DNA of 64,000 nucleotides from Elymus sibiricus. Taxonomy: Eukaryota; Streptophyta; Magnoliopsida; Poales; Poaceae. The stretch covers positions 396,199,886 to 396,263,885 of the forward strand of contig CM077666.1 in the NCBI GenBank assembly GCA_039707655.1, written 5' to 3'. Below are positions 24,109 to 34,092 of the stretch, piece after piece (positions within the stretch are counted from its first letter, which is position 1; each line of letters opens with the position of its first letter). The notes under the pieces were generated by a model, which saw only the letters and a program-made list of their open reading frames with translations, did not search any database and was not told where the DNA came from. Made by a program: the position numbers and the translations under genes.

Positions 24109-24498
24109 ATGGTCGATGCACACCGTGAGTGCGCTGAGCGTAGGGCGGGTCGCGTGGCCTTGATGGAGCCAGTAGGTCGCGGCAACCGCCGTCGTCCTGT
24201 CGAGACCACAGCTGCTGCCGCCATCGACCCCGCTGCACGTGAGCAGTAGGACTCCTACCTGCACCCCTCCGTGCAGGAAGACGGCCGCACCGCCATGACC
24301 TCCACCTCCCTCGCCCGTCGTGCACCACCGAACATGCAAGCCGTGCTTCTCATGGCACGCGAGCTGCTCCGCTATTGCCCAGCTGACGCCGGCTACGACG
24401 CCTGGCTTGGTCGCATCACAGAGCTCGTCAACGCCGCCGGGGATGCTCCAGCGCCTTCCCACTCGCTCCGCCCCCGCCATCTCATGCCGGGGACGTAG
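24109..24498 (+). pseudogene. Gag N-terminal remnant
   Basis: The plus-strand frame opens at ATG 24109 shortly after the primer site, as a Gag would. It has an in-frame TAG at 24247-24249 and ends at TAG 24496-24498. The part after the stop contains MQAVLLMARELLRY and a helix typical of the first domain of Tat-type Gag proteins. The capsid core and everything beyond it are missing. It is a leftover of the parent's gag. Confidence 0.6.
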
Positions 24499-24574
24499 CC
24501 CATGGCGCTCCCCCACCACCTCCTCTGCACGACGAGCTCGGCGGGCCCCAGCGCAACGCGCGGGCATGTGAGAT

Positions 24575-24693
24575 GTATTAGGCTTGTCGAGGTCTCCCCC
24601 GCATTCAAGATTGATAATATAATAGCATGGAACAATCAAAAATTATAGATACATTGGAGACGTATTAGGCTTGTCGGGGTCTCCCCCGCATTC
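24575..24693. repeat. 32-bp direct repeat around an AT-rich filler
   Basis: 24575-24606 and 24662-24693 are 32-bp copies with one mismatch (start GTATTAGGCTTGTCG). They enclose 55 bp of AT-rich sequence (24607-24661) in a GC-rich surrounding. The filler contains ATAGATACATTGGAGACGTA, a string I associate with Athila-like LTRs of Triticeae. Confidence 0.75.
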
Positions 24694-25130
24694 GGCTGCG
24701 GCGGTGCGCTGCGGGGCCTCGCCATGCCAGCCGCGGGAGCCTCACCCGCATGTGCAGCTTGGGAGCCCGCCGCGGCATGCCCCGCGTCGTCTTCCTCCGC
24801 GTTAAGGGAGGCCTCTGGCAGGGGAGCAGGTGCCTCGACCTCCCCCATCACTGCATCTTCTCTCACGGCGGGGTCTGCGGGGGGCGCACCACCACCTCCG
24901 GAGGCAGCCGCCCGAGGCTCCCCTGTCTCGCTTCAGGAGTCGTGCCCGCGCATGGCTCCGGAGGGACGGCCGGCTCCTCCTCGACCTCCATGCATCCCGT
25001 CTCGGCGTCAGGGCGGCGAGCGGCCTCTCCGTGCCCCCCGGCGCCCACGGCAGGCGCTGGTGCCCCCTTCGGGCCGGGGGCCCTCTTTGCCTTTGCCTTC
25101 ATCTTCATCCCCTTCTGGTCGTTGGTGGAC
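24694..25130 (-). other. Possible 3' exon region of the antisense ORF
   Basis: Minus-strand sequence rich in Ala, Pro, Glu and Gly, in broken frames. It would follow the main antisense ORF if the candidate donor at 25211 is used. No domain is recognised; such tails are low-complexity in related proteins. GC-rich sequence leaves frames open on both strands, so the coding claim is weak. Confidence 0.3.
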
Positions 25131-25207
25131 CTCCTTTACGAAATGGCGGCTCAGCCCCGAGCTCGGACAAGGAATGCAAACTAAAATGCCAGGATGGGCA
25201 GGGGGAC

Positions 25208-26299
25208 TTACTCATCGCTGGTGGACCACTTCCTCTTCTTCTCCACGAGAGGCGGGTCATCGCCGCCACCATCAAGCATCGCCCCGGCTCCACCACCTGG
25301 GCCCTTGGAGCGGGCCGCGGTGGACCCAGATGCATCCTCACCCTTCTCGAGGGCCTGGGAAGTTTTGGCTCCCTGATGGGCCTCTGGCGCTGGGGGATCA
25401 ACCGCCCCCAGGCCGAGGGCCCCCTCTGCCACAGGCGGCACGCTGTCGGCGTCGTCATCCTCGAGGTCGCAGAGGAGCTGTCGGCGAGTGCGTGGTGGCG
25501 CCCGATTGGCGTCCTCCTCTGTGGCCTCCCCCGAGTCCTCGTCACCGCCGCTGCCTCCTGAATCTAGCTCCACCACGAGAGGGTTCTCACGGGGCCCGAC
25601 GTGGCCCTCCGGCACGAGACCCCACTGGTCAAAGTGGGGCATCTCTGTGACCAGCTCTGCCATCTCCTGGTAGCGGAACAACGGGAGCGTGTCCTCAGGC
25701 GGATCCATGGTGGGGCTACAAAGCAGAGTCGCCACGGCTCCATCTAGCACTTCTTGCTTCATGCCGCCTGAGTTCAGCCTCATGGCATCCTTCGCGCCGG
25801 TGAACTCCCATACGGGGCGTGAGCGCTGTTGGAGCGGCGCGATCCGCCGCCGCAGGTACTCCCTGACTACCATCGCCCCCGATAGGTCTGCGGCCCGGTG
25901 CGTGGCCATCCGCTCCAAGATGAGCTCCATCCTCGGATTGGTGAGCTTCTCGTGCCCCCACCCGAAGTTCTTCTCAGTCAGGTCCGTCGGGATCATCAGG
26001 AGCGGGCTAGTCCAGCACGCGTCCATGTAGACCCAGCGCTGTCGGTAGCCCTCCACCTTCTTCACAACCTTCAGGTTGATGATGCTGCGCTCGATTCCCT
26101 TGACGGCGAGAAACGAGGTGCATCCGGAGCGCTGGTCTGCTGCAGTCAGCCGCAGGCTAAAGAAGTGGCGGAAGAGCGCCACCGAAGGCATCACGCCCAT
26201 GAAAGCCTCGCAGTAAAAAGCAAACATGGCTAGGAGGAGTATGGAATTGGGTTGAAGATGGAGGGCGTGAATCCGATAATGGGAAAGGATGGTGTACAA
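25208..26299 (-). CDS. Antisense ORF, putative gypsy-type transposon protein
   Basis: 363 codons on the strand opposite to the element's own sense. Residues 1-200 resemble the plant 'putative gypsy type transposon' domain (Pfam Transposase_28): LHLQPNSILLLAMFAFYCEA, then PSVALFRHFFSLR and a WVYMDACW segment. Residues 240-363 are acidic and then Lys-rich (VEKKRKW). Antisense extra ORFs between pol and the PPT are known from Tat-lineage elements. The first codon is not ATG; the likely true N-terminus (ATG near 26560) is separated by a stop near 26411. The stop at 25208 overlaps a perfect GTAAGT donor (25211-25206), so the protein may continue past an intron. Function is unknown. Confidence 0.6.
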   Translation of the reverse strand: MYTILSHYRIHALHLQPNSILLLAMFAFYCEAFMGVMPSVALFRHFFSLRLTAADQRSGCTSFLAVKGIERSIINLKVVKKVEGYRQRWVYMDACWTSPLLMIPTDLTEKNFGWGHEKLTNPRMELILERMATHRAADLSGAMVVREYLRRRIAPLQQRSRPVWEFTGAKDAMRLNSGGMKQEVLDGAVATLLCSPTMDPPEDTLPLFRYQEMAELVTEMPHFDQWGLVPEGHVGPRENPLVVELDSGGSGGDEDSGEATEEDANRAPPRTRRQLLCDLEDDDADSVPPVAEGALGLGAVDPPAPEAHQGAKTSQALEKGEDASGSTAARSKGPGGGAGAMLDGGGDDPPLVEKKRKWSTSDE

Positions 26300-26868
26300 A
26301 AGACCGAGATTGGTGGCACCAACCCGGCATAAACGCTATGGAGGAAGAAGGGGTAGGCCGTCGCCCCCAGATCACACCGCGCGCGTGAGCCCGGCCAGAT
26401 CTTGGTCGCCTAATTCTTGTTCTGGTTGCTGGCCACCAGCGGGAGCACCTTGTCCAGGCCCTCTCGATCGACGATGGTGGAGCACTGCAGCACTGCCCCG
26501 ATGGTGGGCGCGCTTGGGGACGAAACCACCGCCATTCCCTTCTTGCCGGCGGGCGCCATTGAAGCGCGGCGGAGTCGCGAGTGGAAGTGGGGGAAGAGGT
26601 GGAGCTCGGAGATGGGGTCGAGAGGAGCAGTGCGCGAGAAGGAAAGCGCGAGGAGACGGAATGCACGAAGGAAGGCAATGATGATCTCGCGTCATGTGCG
26701 GCAGGCTTTATGTCAGCCCGGGTGGTTACCGAGGCATCGTGGGAGAAGTGGGGGCGTCCCCCATCTCGTCGTGTGCCACGCGTCACGCCTGGCCCACAGG
26801 CGGTTAGGACTCGCGCCGTTTCAACCCCGAGTAAGCGGGAACGTGCGTGCCGTGGGCCCGGGGGCTAC
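26300..26868 (-). other. Upstream part of the antisense ORF, and the element's PPT
   Basis: On the minus strand a start-like ATG near 26560 opens a frame that stops near 26411; this may be a decayed first part of the antisense ORF. On the plus strand the stretch ends in a purine-rich GGGCCCGGGGGCTAC (26854-26868) directly before the right LTR, serving as polypurine tract. Confidence 0.45.
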
Positions 26869-27776
26869 TGTCGGGCCTGTGGAACCCAGGGTATCCTGGC
26901 CCATCTGCCTTTGGCCCAGGGCACAACGCCTGGCGGAGGCCCAATAGGCGGCCACCAACGAGCATCTCAAGCAAGACCCCTCATGAGGCCCTGGCCTCCT
27001 GAGGACCCCTCCTCCTGGAGCGGGCAAGCAAAACTCAGCCACAACTTCACCAAGAGCCTCGCGAGGCCCTCTCGCAAGGCGGCCTCCCGAGGTGGCCTCC
27101 CGAGGCACCCTCCCGAAGGCATGCAGGACTAGTGCTATTTGGCTCGGTCACTCGATCTTGTGCCCATCACGTGGGTGACGCGCGCAGCGATGAACGGCGG
27201 CAGAGGCTGTGCCAGCAGGCCCGGATGGAGAGGTTTTCCCCTTTTGTGCTAGGGGAGCAAGGCCAGCAGTCCGTTTCCCAAAGCAGCCCCAAAGGTTGCC
27301 CGATCGGCAAAAGAAGACCAAGACGGCGGGTGCGCAGGGTGGAGGTCATCACCGAGCCCACCGGCGTGTCATGGACGGTCGCTTTGCGGGCGAAGACTAC
27401 CTTTTGTCAGGATAGACTGCGCCCCTGTCCCCCTTCAAACTTGCCGTTGTGTGGCAACCCTTCCCGCCAATGTTTTTGGGGGAAGAGGACCAAGGCAGGT
27501 GTAAAGGGGACCCAGGGTGCCGCTGTAGGAGGGATCGACTCTTCCACCCCAATCCTTGTACTTTCTCTCGCACCAGAGCAATCCCCACCAAGCAGGAGTA
27601 GGGTTTTACACTGCAAGGTGGCCCAAACCTGGGTAAACCGCTAAGTCCATGATCCGCTCCCATGAGCGCACTCTCGCCATAGCCTCGTCGTAGCTAGCCG
27701 TGGTGGGGGATGAGGCGTAGGAATGAGCTCACCCCAATGTTCGAACCTTTGGGTCCCCGGAGCCCGATCTCCGATA
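26869..27776 (+). repeat. 3' LTR of the small Gypsy element
   Basis: 908 bp, TGTCGGGCCT...CTCCGATA. The terminal CA has become TA. Followed by the GTGTC duplication (27777-27781). Confidence 0.9.
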
Positions 27777-29156
27777 GTGTCCACAATCTCCTGGGCGTTC
27801 GGGATCCTGGGGAGTGGCTGATCCACTACAGGCTATGCGGCCCTCCGGCGCTGGGCACTGCTGGAAACTGCGGGTGACTGAGGGCGTTGGCTCCTAGTGC
27901 AACTCGGGTGAGGGGTCGAGTGAAGTCGATGCTGACTATGGGAGTAGTTCGCCTGCTGGGTTACTGCCATCTTGAGCATCTCAATGGCATTCCTGGCCTC
28001 CATCTGAGCTGGACCGTCTCCTTCGATCGAAATTGCTGCCAAGTTGTGAGTCACCGCCAGGACATTGTCCACTGGGTTGGAATAGTGTCCAATTGGGGTC
28101 TGGAACCGGTGATGCGGTAACTGCTGCTGCAGAATCGGCGTCTGATGCTGAGCCGGCTGTCGCAGTGGTGGCCCGTCTGGAGATATAATACCAGCCCCGG
28201 GGTTCGCCGGAGCCCGTAGATCATTTGGCGTGGTGAATAACTGCGTCAGCTTGATCTGGGCCAGAAGCCGGGTTTGATGCCGCCATCGATGGACAAACTC
28301 GGACTCCACCTGCCGGCGGCTTAGATAGAGGGCTTCCTCTTCCAAACGCTTTGTCTCCTCAACAAGCCGGGCATGTGCTTCCGCCATGCAGGTGTTTTCA
28401 GCATTGATATCCTCCTGGATCTTGGTCATCTGCTCACGGCACTTTGTGATATCTGCATTGTGCGCCGCCGCATTTTCTACAGTTACCGGCTCGGCCAGGA
28501 GATTCGCCAGAGTGCCCATCAGCCACGCAAGTGCCTGTGCCCCAGTTTTTTGTGAGCCGGCGGCGGCCGCGCTGGGCCCTCCTGAGCCAGTGATGGTGAG
28601 GTTCTGCCTCGCTGCTGGATCTGTCGGGTTGCGGAGAGGAGGCGGGTCCTGTCTGCCCGCCATATAAACCGCCGTGAACTGAGGCGGCTCGAGGGCTTCA
28701 GGAAAGACTTCATCAATGCATCCCCCAGTCTCCCATCGTACAAAGGACGGATCGACTCGGTTTCACCCATCGAGGACTCGCCATCAGACTAAACAAGCAT
28801 ATCGTCTTGGGACAGGGAATTTTTCGACAAGGCCACCCCTTGGGTGAACCCTACGAAGACATGCTTCCGGCCGGCTTGTGGCGGGCCGGGTTTGGCCTAA
28901 GGGTGTCTGGCGCGGCAGGCTGATTCGATCCCGGTGATAGCCTCCAGCCCGGTGGCTAGCTCACCGACAATGCCGATGAAGGTATGGATCTTGCCGAAGG
29001 GGACCCGGTACCCATACTAGATCGAGTTGGCCTCGGGACCCCAGTATGAGTGGTCGATGTAGAGCTTTCCACGGCGGCTCTTCGTCATCTGGCCGACCGC
29101 ATACTTCCCAAACCCTGGGAGGGCTCCCACCAAGAACTCAATTCCACCGCGCGTAG
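27777..29156 (-). pseudogene. gag: Tat-type Gypsy Gag, leader and N-terminal half
   Basis: Two parts on the minus strand. A leader portion just after the primer site (29156-28664) carries MTKSRRGKLYIDHSYWGPEA and later GRKHVFVGFTQG, with at least two stops. Then a 276-residue open stretch (28663-27833) has a coiled coil (about residues 55-125, from VTVENAAAHNADI) and a Gln/Pro/Ser-rich tail. Both parts have clear counterparts in the gag-only element at 52651-54144. The gag frame carries across the element inserted at 23138-27776. Confidence 0.75.
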
Positions 29157-29174
29157 GCCCCACGGTGGGTGCCA
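29157..29174 (-). other. Primer-binding site of the Tat-type element
   Basis: TGGCACCCACCGTGGGGC on the minus strand, two bases inside the 5' LTR. It differs at two positions from the site of the gag-only element (54138-54155). I do not assign the tRNA. Confidence 0.7.
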
Positions 29175-29176
29175 AC

Positions 29177-29711
29177 TGTCGTGGTTTTAGTACGGCAGAT
29201 GCCCTTGTGAAAGGACTTAGAGATGAAGCCATCGCACGAAGGTGGAAGCTTGATGGGGTTGATCGGGAACAGGAAGACACGAAATTACCCAGGTTTGGCC
29301 CCTCGCAGTGGAGGTAAAAGCCTACGTCCTGCATGATTATATTGCTTTGGATCTCAATTACAGGGGTGCGGATTCACTAAGCTAGCTCTCGAGAGATTGC
29401 AACTTAGTCTTTCTAGCCTTGGCGCTCCCCTTTATATAACAGGTAGAGCCCTAGGTTTACATGAGAGTCTGGGTCATAAACGTAACCCGTCTCCTACTCT
29501 TATTCTACTTATTCTCCAAGATAATCTTCCTTGTCTTATCTTTCTCTTTGAGCCGGCCCGCAGGCTAAGCCGGCCTTTCTCAGCGGGCCTCCGTCAAGCC
29601 GGCCCATTGGGTATCTTCTTAGGCCCAGCAGCGAGATACCCGCTGAGCCTTACAGCTCCATGGCCGGGCCATCTCCTGCCGGGTCTACAATGCTGGGAAA
29701 TATCCCCAATA
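29177..29711 (-). repeat. 5' LTR of the Tat-type Gypsy element
   Basis: 535 bp, TGTCGTGGTT...CCCCAATA. The end at 29711 is inferred from the CCCCAA(C/T)A terminus and from the switch to Athila-like sequence. Minus-strand TATA (TTATATAAAGGGG) near 29430-29443. Right-hand target duplication would be GAATA (29712-29716); its partner is outside the window. Confidence 0.7.
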
Positions 29712-30449
29712 GAATAACTATTTAATATTATATTGAGAAATGCCAATGATTGGACACTTCCTGAACCACCACCTACGCCAACTCTGAAGAAAAGAGGTAT
29801 TCTATTCCTTGGTCCAGAAGATATGCAAGAAGCCAAGAAATCTATGAAAGAAAAAGGTATTAAAGCTGAAGATGTTAAGAATTTACCACCTATTAAAGAA
29901 ATACATGGACTTGATATCCCGACATAGGTAGTAGAGGTAAATTCTCTTCGTAGATTTGATGAAAGTGAAATTCCCTATAATAAATCTTCTAGTAAATGCT
30001 TGGATGAATTTGATAATTACATTGTTAAGCAAGAGAATATCAATATGTATGTTAGCAATCAATTAAAAAGAAATGCAATCATGATTGATCGCTTGAGTGA
30101 TTTGATGTTTAGAATTGCTAATGATGTTAAGGGGTTGAGTAAACATGCTTCTATGGTTCAAACTCAGTTAGAACAAATAGCTAAGTCACAAAATGATTTG
30201 CTTAATGAGATGGATAATAAAATGAATGATCATGCTGTTAGGGTAATGACTAGAGGAGGTAGAATGACTCAGGAGCCCTTGTATCCTGAAGGTCATCCTA
30301 AAAGAATTGAGCAAGATTCTCAGAGAAATAATATTGATGCACCTAGTCCATCTAAGAAGAAAAATAAAAAGAAAAGTGATAGGACTTTGCATGTTTCTAG
30401 TGAACCTGAGATAGAAAATGAAAGTGCAAGTTTACTCCCAGAGGGGGGG
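29712..30449 (+). pseudogene. Athila-like Gypsy gag fragment
   Basis: A plus-strand frame of about 230 codons with one in-frame TAG (29925-29927). Recognisable parts are LKKRGILFLGPEDMQEAKK, LDEFDNYIVKQENI, a heptad-like helix (SKHASMVQTQLEQIAKSQND) and RGGRMTQEPLYPEGHPKR, followed by a Lys-rich stretch. This is the C-terminal part of Gag in Athila-like elements such as Sabrina or WHAM. It is cut on the left by the Tat LTR and on the right by the gag-only element's LTR, and no pol follows in the window. Confidence 0.6.
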
Positions 30450-31106
30450 TGTCGTGGACTTGTCACAGCAGATGTCCGAAGACTTAGGTTCGAGGCCATC
30501 GCTATGGTAGTGGACTCAAAGGGGTAAACGGGACAAGGGACACGAGTTTACCCAGGTTCGGCCCCTCACGGTGGAGGTAAAAGCCTACGTCCTGCTTATG
30601 TTGTATTGACTGGTGTATCGATTACAAGGGGCGGCTTGCTTGCCCTAACTCTCGATTACTTGGTCTCTCTTGCCGTAAGGTTTGTCTCTCTTCACCTGTC
30701 TCAACTCGCCATCGGGTCTCGCCTTTATATACATAGGTTGAGGTCCGGCGGCTTACAAGAGTCCGGGTCGGGCTACACAATGTAACCGACGTTGGTTCTA
30801 ACTTCCTAGTCTTACAGAACTAGTCATCCTATGGCGGCTTACACCTTCAGGCCCATGAGCCGCCTCCTGCCTCTTGGGCCTTGGCCTTGTCCCATCTGGT
30901 AAGCCGCCATATGGCTTGGCCTTCATATCTTGTCTTCCTCTTGTCCCACTTGGTAACCCGCCATGTAGCTTGGTCTCCATCTTCTGGCCCACCTTATGGG
31001 TCTTGACTATGAGCCGCCAAGCTGGTGATCGGGTCTGCAATGAATCGCCAAGTCCTGGCCGGGTTATACTCTGGCTGGGTTATATCGCGGGGTTATATCC
31101 CTGACA
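30450..31106 (-). repeat. 3' LTR of the gag-only Gypsy
   Basis: 657 bp, TGTCGTGGAC...ATCCCTGACA. Minus-strand TATA (TATATAAAGGC) near 30722-30732. About 19 differences from 54158-54815. Confidence 0.9.
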
Positions 31107-33130
31107 TTAGCCCCCAGGTTAGCTTGAATTCATTCATGCTAAGCTCCTGAAATAAGAACAAATATGTTAAGTGACCGGCTCGCTCCACTGGCCGGCTTAA
31201 TGACGTAATTCCTTTCAAAATCCGGGTTTCATGTGTACGAGCCGTCTTCTCAATCGTCTTGCTTGTCAGTGTCCTTCGAAGTAAAATTATGGGAATACAA
31301 CACCCGTATGCCATTGAGTCGGCCTCCAATACTCTCGGCGGGTCATCACCGCCGGGTTATAATCTTTGACGACGCCGGGTCATGTAATGTTGGTGACGCC
31401 GGGTCAAATAGCTAGACTCCAGAATTGACATCTTGAAAACTCTTCAATTTTTGATATATCCATATTACCTGTAGCCCCCAAGCTCCAAGTTTATCCATGA
31501 TGACTTGGTGCTTTGCAACAATATTTTTGACTGTGCAGCCCCCAAGTACCAGGTTGTCTTGCCTGTAGCAGCCTGGGACTTATAATTGTCTTATACTTTA
31601 TGAAGTTTAAGCTGGTGTAGCCCCCAAGAGCCGGCTCTTGAGTATGTGACGGGCCGGGTCTTCAATTGGAACCTTATAGTCTGCTTTGAACAGCTGAATA
31701 CTGTAGCCCCCAAGTGCCGGGTCGCATGCCTACGGCGACTTGGGACTTTAGAGAATTAAATTTGAGCGGTGTAGCCCCCAAGTGCCGACTCAGTAAGAAG
31801 TGCTGGGCTGGGACTTAGAAAATATAGAAAAACCAGCTCATCTCCTTGAGATAACAGGGTCTTGTTGATAATGTAATGATCTGAAAACCGGCTTGCATTA
31901 GCCCCCAAATGCCGGGTTGTCTGCCTGCGGCGACTCGGGACTGTGTAAGAATAGTATGATTCCTTGACCGTGGTTGTAACCCGATATCAATAGTAAAATC
32001 CCTGCTCGTGGTTGCGGTGCAACCCGGCAAATATGTGCTTGAGAAATCCATGAGTGTTGTAGTATACCACAGAACACCGGTTAAAGAAATCCAAGAACCG
32101 GCCAGTTAGACTACCCGGCGATATAATCAATAGGGCGGCTCTTCAAGAAGATCCAGCCATGTCGGCTATTTAGAGTCTTTATTATGCTTGCAGAGGTTAT
32201 GATGTAACCCGGTTTGGTGACCGGCTTGTCTTAGGAGACGAGACCTGCAAAAAATAAACAATACAGAGCATGCTCTGCACTGCTATGAGGGCGGCTTGAA
32301 GAAGCATAACCCGGACCTATTAAGTCTTTTATTGTTGCGAGGGTGGCTGAAGAGCCGATCAAGAGGGTGTGTAAGCTAAACCCGGTGGGTTGGAAGCCCC
32401 CAAATGACCTTTTTGACGGAGTCAACCCTTTGGGCATATAACCCGGTCTGGTAGTAGCTGAGGAGCCTGATCGAGAGGGCTGAAGCTTAACCCGGTGGGT
32501 TAAAAAGCCCCCAAACGACCTTTTATAGTCTGGATTCGAGTCTTACTTCAATGAAACTAGCGTGATAGCCACTGGTTTGTCCTTGCTTCCGTAAGCCGGC
32601 TCTCACATGACCCCTCGTGTTTTAACCTGGATAAGTTCATGACTTATCAAGAGTACAGGGGATCGGAGTAGCATCTTGGCGAACAGGCATGTTTAACCAA
32701 GTTTCAATGAAGGCGGCTTAATAGCCCATGGAGTATCCTCGCTTTCTGTAAGCCGGCTCTCACATGACACATCATGTTTTAACCTGGATAAGTTCATGAC
32801 TTATCGAGAGTACAGGGGGTTGGAGTAGCATCTTGGCGAACAGGCAGGATTACTCCGGTCTGGTTATGGCTTAAAAGCCGGTCAAAAGGGTATGAAAGCT
32901 AAACCCGGTGGGTTGGAAGCCCCCAAATGACTATGAAAATTTAATGAACCAGGGCACCCATATTGAATGGCGGCTCGTCCTCTTGGGTGACTTTACAATA
33001 CTCTTAAAAACTCGAACTTGCGAGAGATGAATTCTTTTGAACCGGATGCTGAGCCGGCTATCAAGGTCTCAAAGCTTTTGTGAAAGACAGGCTTCTTTTG
33101 AGCCGGGTTTTAAACATGGTACTGACCTTG
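31107..33130 (-). other. 3' non-coding region with reiterated PPT-like motifs
   Basis: About 2 kb with no open frame of interest. Read on the minus strand it contains at least nine copies of CTTGGGGGCT or close variants (near 31471, 31537, 31618, 31703, 31773, 31890, 32395, 32503, 32917). The true polypurine tract AACCTGGGGGCTAA (31107-31120) sits next to the LTR. AGCCGG words are frequent. It takes the place of pol in the related element. Confidence 0.65.
32591..32846. repeat. 99-bp direct repeat, offset 157 bp
   Basis: 32591-32689 and 32748-32846 are near-identical, starting GTAAGCCGGCTCTCACATGA and ending GGCGAACAGGCA. Part of the repeat-rich non-coding region. Confidence 0.8.
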
Positions 33131-34092
33131 GCCGAGCTGTTTCGGGTTAATCAGATATCCTGACTGGTTATTCTGCCGCTGGCCTCCATCGCCAGACTAT
33201 TGTTTATGACCTCCATGATCGCTCTGACTTTGGTAACCGGTTCCTGAGCCGCCAGCACCAAAGCCGGCCCTTGAGCCGCCCGGTGCTGAGCCGCCTGATG
33301 GACTATTACCGTTATTACGATGCTGTTGAAGGCTGTAATCCCGGAACTATTGCATAATGTAGCAATCTCCCCAGGTATGTCATGCCGGCTTATCGGGCCG
33401 GCTGTGCTCTGGGCAAGGCTTATTGAGCATCTCTTCCAGGTTGATAGGAGCTTTACCCTTAGCACGGGTGTTCCTGGTGTTGGTGTTTGCCACCAGTTCT
33501 GACCCGCCGTCCGGGTGCTTTCGCTTGCCCGGGTTGCTTCCAGCCATGCTTTGCTGTTGGCCCTTGCCATTGTTGCCTTTCTTCCCCTGACCTGATTTCT
33601 CATCATCAGAGCCTGGGTCTTTCGTGCTGTCGGAGTCTGCATATTTGGTGAGAGCCGCCATGAGCTCCCCCATGTCTTGACATGACCGTTTGAGCCGGCC
33701 AAGCTTCTGCTTCAAAGGCATGAAGTGACAATTCTTTTCTAGAATCAAAACCGCCTGAGACGCCGTAATCTGCTCAGAAGAGTGAATGATTTCAGAGACC
33801 CGCCGGACCCAATGATGAGCCGACTCATCGGTACGTTGTACACAATGGTCTAAATCCACAATCGTCATGGGCTGCTTGCACGTTCCTTGGAAATTTTTGA
33901 TGAATTTCGCCCTTAACTCGGCCCAGGAAGTAATGGTGTTGGGTGGCAAGCCCTTCAACCATGTGCGAGTCGGTCCTTCCAGCATCATGATGAAATATTT
34001 AGCGCATACTGCATCACTGACGTCTAACATCTCCATTGCTAGCTCATAGCTTTCAACCCAAGCCTCTAGAGGTAAGTCGGCAGTGTAATTGG
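33131..34092 (-). pseudogene. gag: Gag-only Gypsy, Gag C-terminal half
   Basis: Continues the gag of 52651-54144 on the far side of the nested Copia. It begins with YTADLPLEAWVESYELAMEM (capsid core), then RTWLKGLPPNTITSWAELRA, the LVILEKN-like helix, and a Lys/Gly-rich linker, and ends in a Gly/Ser-rich tail. Stops occur at 33380 and 16 codons further. It corresponds to 23113-21895 in the pol-bearing relative, and homology ends where protease would begin. Confidence 0.8.
34088..34092. other. Target site duplication ATTGG (left copy)
   Basis: Repeated at 52651-52655. The insertion splits a KVPN|YTADL stretch of gag that is uninterrupted in the related protein at 22757-23113. Confidence 0.95.

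Larger units (their letters stand above)
23138..27776 (+). mobile_element. Small non-autonomous Gypsy element with antisense ORF
   Basis: 4639 bp, two 908-bp LTRs, duplication GTGTC, primer-binding site and polypurine tract on the plus strand. Only a broken N-terminal gag remnant is left on the sense strand; there is no pol. An antisense ORF of the 'putative gypsy type transposon' kind fills most of the rest. LTR divergence looks high (roughly 8-9% in the first 350 bp by eye), so the insertion is old relative to its neighbours. Confidence 0.85.
19304..29711 (-). mobile_element. Tat-lineage Gypsy element, truncated and interrupted
   Basis: Minus-strand element with 5' LTR 29177-29711, primer site, gag and pol. 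It is interrupted at 23138-27776 by another element and cut on its left by the LARD, so the integrase and 3' LTR are not in the window. The LTR start TGTCGTGG, the RT sequence and the second, archaeal-type RNase H point to the Tat/Retand branch. It is the pol-bearing relative of the gag-only element at 30450-54815. Confidence 0.8.

Noticed and set aside
24724..25650. Plus-strand open frame of 308 codons
   Set aside because: It lies opposite the antisense ORF in very GC-rich DNA, is almost only Pro/Arg/Ser/Gly and has no domain. It is a shadow frame.
32591..32846. 99-bp direct repeats as LTRs of a very small element
   Set aside because: No TG/CA ends, no duplication and no primer site; they are internal repeats of the gag-only element.
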